Assembly: GCA_015059785.1 (NCBI GenBank)
Contig: SUZS01000023.1
Coordinates: 1 to 40,733 of the forward strand
Length of the DNA stretch: 40,733 nt
Direction: 5' to 3'
From: Rikenellaceae bacterium
GTDB taxonomy: Bacteria; Bacteroidota; Bacteroidia; Bacteroidales; Rikenellaceae
A model generated the notes under the pieces. That model saw only the letters and a list, made by a program, of their open reading frames with translations, was not told the DNA's origin and did not search any database. Below are positions 7,895 to 14,564 of this stretch, piece after piece. Within the stretch, counting starts at the first letter, position 1, and every line of letters starts with the position of its first letter. The position numbers and the translations under genes were made by a program.

Positions 7895-8644
7895 TTAGTC
7901 TCTACGATTTATAAGTGTAATGTAATAGAGCAGCGAGGCTATTGCCGAGAGTGCGGCAACAAGGTATGTTCTTGCAGCCCAGCGCAGAGAGGTTCGTGCG
8001 CCATCCATCTCCTCAGCGCGCAGTGTACGGCTACCCTCAAGCCACTCGAGGGCTCTGTCAGAGGCGTTATACTCTACTGGCAGTGTAACAAGCGAAAAGA
8101 CCGCCGACATACCAATCATACCCACGCCAATCCAGCAGATAAGCGAGCTGCCTGAGATACTCATAAGGATAAGGCCGATGATAATCACCAACTGCGCAAC
8201 ACTTGACGAGAAGCTAACAATCGGCACAAGAGCTGAGCGCAACTGCAACGGAGCATATCCCTGTGCGTGCTGAATGGCGTGTCCACACTCGTGACAAGCA
8301 ACTGCCGCAGCAGCTATAGAGCGGCTTGAATAGACTGCATCAGAGAGGTTTACGGTCTTTGTTGCAGGGTTATAGTGGTCGGTAAGCATACCGCTTGTGT
8401 GTGTAATCTGAACATCGTGGATATTATGGTCGCGCAACATCTTTGCAGCAATCTCAGCACCAGACATCCCATTGCTCAGTGGCACATTGGAATACTTATT
8501 GAATACCGAGCGTAGGCGAGCCTGCACAATCATACCGGCAACTGCCACGATGATAATAATAAAGAATGCCTCCGAGGTTGTCAAATTTGAGAGCCACGAT
8601 GAGCCTTGCTCATAATAACCCGACTGAAGAAGTGTTGTAATCAT
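7895..8644 (-). CDS. neutral zinc metallopeptidase, YugP family
   Basis: A 249-residue membrane-embedded zinc peptidase of the YugP/Zn_peptidase_2 family, whose substrates are unknown. It has a first membrane helix near residues 26-40, the zinc-binding HECGH at 118-122 and a likely third ligand Glu191 in LPVEYNASDRA, a conserved family segment. Two more hydrophobic spans lie at about 143-187, and a last one near the C-terminus. I chose the ATG at 8644 (MITTLLQSGYY). A longer in-frame reading to 8950 would run through the divergent deaminase gene and its promoter. It is the first gene of a three-gene operon with the alkaline and PAP2 phosphatases. Confidence 0.88.
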   Translation of the reverse strand: MITTLLQSGYYEQGSSWLSNLTTSEAFFIIIIVAVAGMIVQARLRSVFNKYSNVPLSNGMSGAEIAAKMLRDHNIHDVQITHTSGMLTDHYNPATKTVNLSDAVYSSRSIAAAAVACHECGHAIQHAQGYAPLQLRSALVPIVSFSSSVAQLVIIIGLILMSISGSSLICWIGVGMIGMSAVFSLVTLPVEYNASDRALEWLEGSRTLRAEEMDGARTSLRWAARTYLVAALSAIASLLYYITLINRRD

Positions 8645-8676
8645 ATTTTTTGTTGTTAATTCACATAATATACGCG

Positions 8677-8704
8677 CAAAGTTATGAAAAATTGTGTAAA
8701 TTTG
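8677..8704. promoter_or_regulatory. divergent -7 boxes between the zinc peptidase and guanine deaminase genes
   Basis: The minus-strand box TAACTTTG (8684-8677) serves the peptidase operon. The plus-strand box TAAATTTG (8697-8704) lies four bases before the deaminase ATG at 8709. Neither has a good TTG at -33. The plus-strand spacing implies a leaderless mRNA. Confidence 0.6.
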
Positions 8705-8708
8705 CACT

Positions 8709-9197
8709 ATGATTAATACTAATTTTACTCCAGAAGACAAAAAGTTTATGCAGCTGGCTATTGATTTATCAATAGAGAATGTTGCACAAGGTGGTGGACC
8801 TTTCGGTGCAGTGATAGTTCGCAACGGAGAGGTTATAGCCACAGGAACTAACAGAGTTACAGAGAGCTGCGACCCTACAGCACACGCCGAGGTGAGTGCT
8901 ATTCGCGCTGCTTGTGCCGCACTCAAAGACTTTAAGCTTACGGGCTGCACGGTCTACTCCTCTTGCGAGCCTTGCCCTATGTGCCTAAGTGCGCTCTACT
9001 GGGCTGGTGTAGAGCGGATTTACTATGGCAACACAAAGCAAGACGCAGCGAGCATAAACTTTGACGACTCCTTTATCTACGACCAGCTTGCCCTTGACTA
9101 CACTCAGCGAGCAATACCGTGCATAAACATTATGCGCGAAGAGGCTTTAGCGGGTTTCAAGGCGTGGGTAGAAAAGGTTGATAAAGTCCTATACTAA
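8709..9197 (+). CDS. guaD: guanine deaminase (cytidine deaminase fold)
   Basis: This enzyme hydrolyses guanine to xanthine in purine salvage. The 162-residue protein has the deaminase zinc site: PTAHAEVSAIR (ligand His59, catalytic Glu61) and SCEPCPMCL (Cys86, Cys89). The GGPFGAVIV opening, the FDDSFIYDQL segment and the C-terminal FKAW stretch match the B. subtilis GuaD subgroup better than the tRNA adenosine deaminase TadA. It heads a tightly packed run of five genes (gaps 9, 2, 10 and 1 bases). The -7 box stands four bases before the ATG, so translation probably starts at the mRNA 5' end. Another purine/pyrimidine deaminase of this fold is the main alternative. Confidence 0.85.
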   Translation: MINTNFTPEDKKFMQLAIDLSIENVAQGGGPFGAVIVRNGEVIATGTNRVTESCDPTAHAEVSAIRAACAALKDFKLTGCTVYSSCEPCPMCLSALYWAGVERIYYGNTKQDAASINFDDSFIYDQLALDYTQRAIPCINIMREEALAGFKAWVEKVDKVLY

Positions 9198-9206
9198 CAG
9201 CCAACG

Positions 9207-10439
9207 ATGAACCTGCCACTATTTATAGCCCAACGAACCGCCCGCAGCACCGCCTCCACACAGAGGACTATGGTGCGCATTGCCACTGTCGCCGTAGCAG
9301 TTAGCATTGCTGTGATGGTGGTAACTATGGCTGTTGTGGCGGGATTTCGCCGCGAGATTCGGGCAGCTATAAGCGATATGTCGGCAGATATTCTCGTTAC
9401 AGACCTTACAACGCTCTATGGAGCTGAAGCTCGCCCAATACATCAGAGCGAGTCACTACAATCAATCCTTGACTCTGTAGGGCATATTGAGCGAATTGAG
9501 CCATACGCTATGCGTGGATGCGTAGTTCGTTCAAAGAGCGATGCTAAGGGTATTGTCATCAAGGGCGAGAGTAGCTTTAGCCACCGCACAACCATCTCTA
9601 ATGCCATTATTGAGGGCAGTCTGCCTCGTATTGAGACTCAGCGATACAAGGAGCTTCTGCTTCCAGAGTCGGTAGCAGAAGAGCTCGGTGTAAAGTGCGG
9701 CGAGCGGGTGGAGATTATATCACTAAACGAGGGCGTTATATCTCGTCCAGAGCTATTCAAGGTATGTGGCATCTACCGCGTAATGGGAGACCTACCAACA
9801 GAGATTGCCCTGACAGATATTCGCAATGTGCAGAGGATAAACGGCTGGGATAACGACACCTACTCCGGCTTTGAGATTTTCACTACTGAAGGCACAGATA
9901 ACTACACCCTTTCGGAGACAATAAACCTCTATCTATTTGAGAGTTACGAAGGCAGTGAGAATCTATCTTCAGTGAGTGCTGAGCAACTCTACTCAAACAT
10001 TTTTGCTTGGCTTGAGACCCACGACATAAACGCCGCGGTAATTATTGTGATAATGTTTATCGTCTCGCTATTCAATATGATTACCGCACTGCTTATCCTA
10101 CTCTTTGAGCGCACCCGTATGGTCGGCATTCTCAAGAGCTTAGGTATGAACAACCGCTCCATACGACAGATTTTCCTCTATCAAGCTGCGCGCATTGTGG
10201 GCATAGGTCTACTAATTGGAAATGGTGTGGCAGCGGCGCTGATATTGGTACAAAAGTATTGTGGAGTGATAAAACTTGACGCCTCGGCATACTTTGTTGC
10301 TGAAGTTCCCGTTTCTATAGGTGTTGCTCAGATTTTAATAATAAATACTATCTTTGCAACGGTTTTACTCGCACTACTGTTTGCCGTTACGGCAATAGTG
10401 GCGAAAATAAAGCCTGCCGAAGCGGTAAAATATGAATAG
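9207..10439 (+). CDS. LolC/LolE-like ABC transporter permease
   Basis: A 410-residue inner-membrane permease of the lipoprotein-releasing/MacB-FtsX type. It has an N-terminal cytoplasmic stretch and a first membrane helix (about 25-48, VRIATVAVAVSIAVMVVTMAVV). A large periplasmic domain (about 50-270) follows, then three C-terminal helices (about 273-300, 320-345, 365-400) with the FtsX-type FERTRMVGILKSLGMNNRSIRQIF segment between them. This layout fits LolC/E, which hands outer-membrane lipoproteins to LolA. No ATPase partner is encoded nearby, so it must come from elsewhere. Other MacB-like exporters are possible. Confidence 0.82.
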   Translation: MNLPLFIAQRTARSTASTQRTMVRIATVAVAVSIAVMVVTMAVVAGFRREIRAAISDMSADILVTDLTTLYGAEARPIHQSESLQSILDSVGHIERIEPYAMRGCVVRSKSDAKGIVIKGESSFSHRTTISNAIIEGSLPRIETQRYKELLLPESVAEELGVKCGERVEIISLNEGVISRPELFKVCGIYRVMGDLPTEIALTDIRNVQRINGWDNDTYSGFEIFTTEGTDNYTLSETINLYLFESYEGSENLSSVSAEQLYSNIFAWLETHDINAAVIIVIMFIVSLFNMITALLILLFERTRMVGILKSLGMNNRSIRQIFLYQAARIVGIGLLIGNGVAAALILVQKYCGVIKLDASAYFVAEVPVSIGVAQILIINTIFATVLLALLFAVTAIVAKIKPAEAVKYE

Positions 10440-10441
10440 TT

Positions 10442-11152
10442 ATGAAAGAAGTACAACCCAAAACAGAGCGCGTAAAGGAGATGTTTGACCACATCGCCCC
10501 AACCTACGACCGCCTAAACCATATCCTCTCGCTATCTATAGACAAGCTGTGGAGACGCCGCGTAGTGAAAAATGTGCGACGCCTCGGCGCAAAGCGTATC
10601 CTTGATGTGGCTACTGGCACAGCAGACCTTGCAATAGCCATGGCTCGCAAGATTGAGGGGGCGACTGTCTGTGGCGTAGACCTCTCTCCGCAGATGCTTG
10701 AGGTAGCTCGCACTAAGGTTACCAAGCAGGGCCTTGAGGAGCGAATAATCCTTATGGAGGGCAATGCCGAGCATCTTGAGCTTAATTCTGAGAGCGTAGA
10801 CGCTGTAACTATCGCCTTTGGCATTCGCAACTTTGAGAATAAAGAGGCCTGCTTACGAGAGCTTGCCCGCATAATCCGCAAAGATGGACACCTTGTAATC
10901 CTCGAGTTCTCAAACCCTACAAATCCCGTTATCGGATATCTCTACAGGCTATACTCTCACAAGATATTGCCGTGGATTGGTGGGCTGATATCTAAAAACC
11001 GCTCGGCATACGAGTATCTACCCGCATCGGTAGATAGCTTCCCAAATCCGAAGGAGTTCTGCGCACTTATGGAGCAGTGCGGATTTAAGACCGTCAAGCC
11101 ACTTAGCCAGAGTTTTGGCATAGCTCAAATTTATATCGCAAAGAAGAAGTAA
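10442..11152 (+). CDS. menG: demethylmenaquinone methyltransferase
   Basis: MenG/UbiE transfers a methyl group from SAM to demethylmenaquinone, the last step of menaquinone synthesis. The 236-residue protein has the family start KEMFDHIAPTYDRLNHILS and the SAM-binding ILDVATGTADLAIAMA followed by GVDLSPQMLEVA. It also has GIRNFENKEACLRELARI and the ILEFSNP motif, ending with FGIAQIYIAKK. It begins two bases after the permease gene. A menaquinone-only anaerobe is consistent with the redox cluster at 17857-22761. Confidence 0.95.
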   Translation: MKEVQPKTERVKEMFDHIAPTYDRLNHILSLSIDKLWRRRVVKNVRRLGAKRILDVATGTADLAIAMARKIEGATVCGVDLSPQMLEVARTKVTKQGLEERIILMEGNAEHLELNSESVDAVTIAFGIRNFENKEACLRELARIIRKDGHLVILEFSNPTNPVIGYLYRLYSHKILPWIGGLISKNRSAYEYLPASVDSFPNPKEFCALMEQCGFKTVKPLSQSFGIAQIYIAKKK

Positions 11153-11162
11153 CTATCACAAT

Positions 11163-11651
11163 ATGAAGAGATTACAGATAATACTAATCGCTATAATAGC
11201 AATTTTTGCTGCCAGCTGTACCCCAAAGAAGATTGTCAATCAGATGCAGGAGAATATCTCTATTGTAGGCATAGAGAACATCACTGGCTCTATCTCTGGT
11301 GGCTGGGTTGTAACACTGCGCGTGCAGAATGGCACTCCCTATCAGCCGACACTCCAAGTTGCCGAGGGGGATATATACCTTGACAACACCCTTACGGCAC
11401 ACGCCTCGCTGATGGCTCCCGTAACACTGCCAAAGAAGAACATTAGCTCTATAGATATACCCCTTGAGCTGAAGATTCACAACCCTATAAAGGCTCTTGC
11501 GCTGGTTATGCGACTGTCAGAGAAGAACTTTGACAACATAGACATTGCCTGCAACGCTACTGTAGAGATGATGGGCATTAAGAAGGGTTTTGCAATGGAA
11601 AAATCGCCCGCAAAAAAGATACTTGACCAATTAGGATATACAACTAAATAG
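11163..11651 (+). CDS. lipoprotein of unknown function, LEA14-like
   Basis: A 162-residue predicted lipoprotein: signal peptide with lipobox FAASC (Cys19). The mature part is beta-rich, with VVTLRVQNGTPYQPTLQVAEGDIYL and KKNISSIDIPLELKI. That pattern resembles the LEA14/WHy fold, although I am not certain. It lies within the guaD-menG operon, 10 bases after menG and one base before a SPOR-like gene, so it is probably an envelope protein. No specific function can be assigned. Confidence 0.75.
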   Translation: MKRLQIILIAIIAIFAASCTPKKIVNQMQENISIVGIENITGSISGGWVVTLRVQNGTPYQPTLQVAEGDIYLDNTLTAHASLMAPVTLPKKNISSIDIPLELKIHNPIKALALVMRLSEKNFDNIDIACNATVEMMGIKKGFAMEKSPAKKILDQLGYTTK

Positions 11652-11652
11652 T

Positions 11653-12111
11653 ATGAAGAGAGTAGTAGTTTTCGCCGCCACAGCACTCTTTGCAGCGGCT
11701 TCTGCACAAAACATAGGAACATTTAAGGAGCAACTCTCTACACCTGTAAAGATTGACTCACTGACAACTATCAACGCCACAGTCAAGGTTACTGAACACC
11801 TTGATGCTGCGCAGATTGTCGCCACAACGCCCGTTAAGGAGCAGACAACAGTAAACGGCTACCGCGTGATGCTCTTTATGAGTAACTCGCAGAATGCTCG
11901 TGCCGAGGCCTTTGCAGCTTGCGACACTCTTGCCCTGCGCCTACCTGGCGTGCAGACCTATGTTACATACGACAATCCATATTTCAAGGTTGCATCTGGC
12001 AACTGCACCTCTCAGGAGGAGGCCCTACAGCTGCTTGAGAAGATTAAATCCTCATTCCCTAAGGCGTTCATAATGCGCGAAAACATACCTCTTACAGAGC
12101 TAACAAAGTAA
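11653..12111 (+). CDS. secreted SPOR-domain-like protein
   Basis: A 152-residue protein with a signal peptide (cleaved after ASAQ). The C-terminal half (about 65-145) reads GYRVMLFMSNSQNARAEAF ... YDNPYFKVASGNCTSQEEAL ... FPKAFIMRE. This is the usual beta-alpha-beta-beta-alpha-beta pattern of SPOR domains, which bind denuded peptidoglycan glycan strands. The N-terminal half is unassigned. It is the last gene of the guaD operon and follows a lipoprotein gene with one base between. Confidence 0.72.
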   Translation: MKRVVVFAATALFAAASAQNIGTFKEQLSTPVKIDSLTTINATVKVTEHLDAAQIVATTPVKEQTTVNGYRVMLFMSNSQNARAEAFAACDTLALRLPGVQTYVTYDNPYFKVASGNCTSQEEALQLLEKIKSSFPKAFIMRENIPLTELTK

Positions 12112-12149
12112 AAATTGTATTGCGCTACACAAAAAAAGCATAAAAACTC

Positions 12150-12180
12150 TTGTTTTGTAAATAAAAAGTATGTAATTTTG
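12150..12180 (+). promoter_or_regulatory. promoter of the cysteine-rich lipoprotein gene
   Basis: TTG (12150-12152), 20 bases, then TAATTTTG (12173-12180), giving a leader of about 33 bases. Confidence 0.7.
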
Positions 12181-12217
12181 TGTGACAAATATTTATTAAC
12201 TCTAAAATTTTAAGACT

Positions 12218-12460
12218 ATGAAGAAGATTCTTTCACTGGTAGTATTGGTTGCAGCTGTTGCAATGATTAGCTGCGCAGGTAACAATAATAAGAAGTCAGA
12301 TGCTTGCTGCGACAAGGCAGCTTGCGAGCAGTGCGAGAAGGCTCCTGAGTGCGCTGGTTGTCCAGCAGAGGCTGCACCTGAGGCAGCTGCTCCAGCAGCA
12401 GAGTGCCCTAACTGCCCAGACTGCGCTAAGGAGGCTCCAGCTCCAGCACCTGCAGAGTAA
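12218..12460 (+). CDS. small cysteine-rich lipoprotein
   Basis: An 80-residue protein with lipobox MISC (Cys19) and a short mature chain holding nine further cysteines: an ACC pair, then single cysteines in AAC, EQC, PEC, AGC, AEC, PNC and PDC. They are separated by Ala/Glu/Pro-rich linkers, and the chain ends in a Pro-Ala tail. I know no family for it. The spaced CxxC-like pairs suggest metal binding or disulfide chemistry at the membrane surface, but that is inference. It has its own promoter and a strong terminator, so it is monocistronic and could be well expressed. Confidence 0.82.
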   Translation: MKKILSLVVLVAAVAMISCAGNNNKKSDACCDKAACEQCEKAPECAGCPAEAAPEAAAPAAECPNCPDCAKEAPAPAPAE

Positions 12461-12475
12461 TCTACTCTACGCATA

Positions 12476-12510
12476 AAGAAAAAATCCACCGAGATGGTGG
12501 ATTTTTTCTT
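12476..12510. terminator. bidirectional terminator between convergent genes
   Basis: A perfect 15-base stem, AAGAAAAAATCCACC with GGTGGATTTTTTCTT, around the loop GAGAT. It serves the lipoprotein gene (+) and the sigma-54 activator gene (-), touching the stop codon of the latter. Confidence 0.9.
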
Positions 12511-13649
12511 TATACATACATCTTAATATCCTCTGCGGTTATTCTCTCCCCAGACAGAATAATCAGCCTCTCAATAACATTCCTTAGCTCGCGAATATTA
12601 CCACTCCAGCGCATCTTTGTAAGCGCCTCAATGGCCGCAGCCTCAATAGGTTTAGGTGGCATATTATACTCGGCGCAGATATTTGTAACAAAGTGGTTAG
12701 CAAGCATCGGAATATCTGTATGGCGGGTGCGCAGAGGCGGAACACTGATAACTATCACACTGAGTCGGTGGTAGAGGTCCTCGCGGAAGTTACCCTTGGC
12801 TATCTCCTCGCGCAGATTTTTATTTGTCGCAGCAATAACCCTCACATCTACATCTATATCGCTATCACTTCCCACTCGCGAAATTTTACGCTCCTGCAGT
12901 GCGCGAAGCACCTTAGCCTGAGCAGAGAGCGACATATCGCCCACCTCATCCATAAAGAGCGTTCCGCCATCTGCCTGCTCAAACTTCCCCTTGCGCTGCT
13001 TTACTGCCGAGGTAAACGCGCCGCGCTCGTGTCCAAACAGTTCGCTTTCAATAAGTTCCGAGGGTATAGCAGCGCAATTAACCTCTACAAATGGCGCCTC
13101 TGCCCTACTACTTTTAGCGTGCAGCCAACGGGCGACAAGCTCCTTACCCGTACCATTCTCGCCCGTGATAAGCACACGCGCTTGCGAGGGTGCTACCTTA
13201 TCTATAAGGTGTCGGACATGGACAATCTCGTCAGACTGCCCAACAATAGGCTCTATAGATGCAGAAGCCTGCATTCGGCGCTGTTTGTTAGCCTTGCGTG
13301 GCGGATGTTGAGGTGTCTGCACTCCCCCACCGCCCACACAGCCCCTGATAGAGCCCAAGAGGCGGTTCATATCCACTGGCTTGGGGATATAATCCACCGC
13401 GCCACGGCGCAATGAGGCTATAGCAGAGTCGATAGTAGAGACAGAGGAGAGGACAATAAAAGGTGTATCTCCCTGAGGCACAGATGCCACATCGTCTACA
13501 ATGAGCATATCTACCTGCCCTCGCTCTATAGCACGAGCAGCCTCGGCCGCACTATCTACAAGTTGTGTCACATAGCCTTCAAACTCTAATCTCTCACGCA
13601 GATTATTTCGCACGCTTTTTGAATGTTCTAATACTAAAAGTTTTGTCAT
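12510..13649 (-). CDS. sigma-54-dependent response regulator without DNA-binding domain
   Basis: A 379-residue NtrC-type activator. The receiver domain (1-105) has a likely phosphoacceptor Asp in LIVDD (52-53) and Lys90 in YIPKP. The usual acidic pair near the start is replaced by Glu8-His9. The AAA+ domain (about 135-365) has Walker A GENGTGKE (163-170), the sigma-54 contact loop GAFTSA (210-215, usually GAFTGA), Walker B LFMDEVGD and the family segment RWSGNIRELRNVIERL. The protein stops after EDIKMYV, so the C-terminal Fis-type helix-turn-helix is missing. It may work from solution or with a partner. Its promoter diverges from that of the DUF4290 gene. Confidence 0.9.
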   Translation of the reverse strand: MTKLLVLEHSKSVRNNLRERLEFEGYVTQLVDSAAEAARAIERGQVDMLIVDDVASVPQGDTPFIVLSSVSTIDSAIASLRRGAVDYIPKPVDMNRLLGSIRGCVGGGGVQTPQHPPRKANKQRRMQASASIEPIVGQSDEIVHVRHLIDKVAPSQARVLITGENGTGKELVARWLHAKSSRAEAPFVEVNCAAIPSELIESELFGHERGAFTSAVKQRKGKFEQADGGTLFMDEVGDMSLSAQAKVLRALQERKISRVGSDSDIDVDVRVIAATNKNLREEIAKGNFREDLYHRLSVIVISVPPLRTRHTDIPMLANHFVTNICAEYNMPPKPIEAAAIEALTKMRWSGNIRELRNVIERLIILSGERITAEDIKMYV

Positions 13650-13672
13650 TGTCTAAAAATTTACTATTTTTG
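13643..13672 (+). promoter_or_regulatory. promoter toward the DUF4290 gene
   Basis: TTG (13643-13645), 19 bases, then TATTTTTG (13665-13672). It lies next to the minus-strand promoter at 13676-13707 and its -33 element is inside the first codons of the activator gene. It leaves a long leader of about 130 bases. Confidence 0.65.
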
Positions 13673-13675
13673 CAT

Positions 13676-13707
13676 CAAATTTAAGGCATTACTTCGGTAA
13701 TTCACAA
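13676..13707 (-). promoter_or_regulatory. promoter of the sigma-54 activator gene
   Basis: On the minus strand, TTG (13707-13705), 21 bases, then TAAATTTG (13683-13676). The start point falls about 20 bases before the ATG at 13649, inside the opposing promoter. Confidence 0.6.
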
Positions 13708-13730
13708 CTGCACCAACTCTATCCAAGGGC

Positions 13731-13805
13731 GTGCAGGAAATTAAAAAACAAGTTCAAAAGGGATATCATCCACGACCAAACGGAGTATCGGATGACCCTA
13801 AATAG
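13731..13805 (+). CDS. possible 24-residue leader peptide
   Basis: Within the leader of the DUF4290 gene, a GTG-started frame (VQEIKKQVQKGYHPRPN..., TAG at 13803) ends two bases before that gene's ATG at 13808. No ATG or ribosome site supports it, and the frame has no stop back to 13698. The composition (basic, then Pro-rich) looks protein-like, but the evidence is thin. Confidence 0.2.
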   Translation: MQEIKKQVQKGYHPRPNGVSDDPK

Positions 13806-13807
13806 TT

Positions 13808-14500
13808 ATGAGACATAATTACAATTACACTCGTCGCAAACTCTATTTGCCAGAGTACGGACGACACATTCACGAGATGGTAGACTCGCTGCTCCTTATT
13901 GAGGACAGAGCAGAGAGAACTCGTCAGGCCAAGGCCGTTATCGCTGTTATGGGAAACCTTAATCCGCTGCTCAGAGATACTGCCGACTTTACCCATAAAC
14001 TATGGGACCACCTATTCATAATGTCTGATTTTCAGTTAGATGTAGATAGTCCATACCCCCTTCCATCGCGTGAGGAGCTACAGCCTGTGCCGCGTAGACT
14101 CAACTATCCTCAGAGCCACATTCCAATGAAACACTACGGCAAGTATGTGGGCAAGATTCTCAAGAGCCTTAAAGAGTGTCAAGATAGAGACGGGGTGGCT
14201 ATTACGGTAGACAACATTGCAAGGTATATGCGTGTAAAGAGCTACGAGTACAACCTTGAGCACCCAAACAATGAGGTGATTATAAAAGATATAAAAAGAT
14301 TGTCCGATTACGGCATTGATATTGACGAAGAGGCTCTAAATAATATCCGAAGCGACTATAAACAGCACCTTACAGCACATCCACAGCGAAATAAGGGTAA
14401 GCAGGTACAGACGAAGGGTAAAAACAGAGTAGTCCAGCAGCAGAAAAATCGTCAAAAAACTGCAAATCGCCACACAAATTCACACAATACAAACAGGTAA
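13808..14500 (+). CDS. DUF4290 family protein
   Basis: A 230-residue cytosolic protein of the Bacteroidetes-specific DUF4290 family, function unknown. The N-terminal two thirds carry the conserved family segments LYLPEYGRHIHEMVDSLLLIEDR, AVMGNLNPLLRD, FTHKLWDHLFIMSDFQLDVDSPYPLP and MKHYGKYV. The C-terminus (about 195-230) is a low-complexity Gln/Lys/Asn-rich tail. It stands alone between a divergent regulator and the next promoter. In relatives it is often next to murA, which is not the case here. Confidence 0.88.
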   Translation: MRHNYNYTRRKLYLPEYGRHIHEMVDSLLLIEDRAERTRQAKAVIAVMGNLNPLLRDTADFTHKLWDHLFIMSDFQLDVDSPYPLPSREELQPVPRRLNYPQSHIPMKHYGKYVGKILKSLKECQDRDGVAITVDNIARYMRVKSYEYNLEHPNNEVIIKDIKRLSDYGIDIDEEALNNIRSDYKQHLTAHPQRNKGKQVQTKGKNRVVQQQKNRQKTANRHTNSHNTNR

Positions 14501-14524
14501 AGTCGCGTTTTAGAAAAAAATTAC

Positions 14525-14532
14525 TATCTTTG
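14525..14532 (+). promoter_or_regulatory. -7 box of the thioredoxin-like/lpxH/thyA/folA operon
   Basis: TATCTTTG, 32 bases before the ATG at 14565. No TTG is present at the -33 position. Confidence 0.5.
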
Positions 14533-14564
14533 TTTTTTGAATTGAATCTGAAATAGATAATTGT

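Noticed and set aside
8645..8950. N-terminal extension of the zinc peptidase reading frame.
   Set aside because: It would overlap the divergent deaminase gene and both -7 boxes; the family N-terminus fits the ATG at 8644.
12693..13415. A 240-codon plus-strand open frame.
   Set aside because: Shadow of the sigma-54 activator gene, which carries intact Walker motifs on the other strand.
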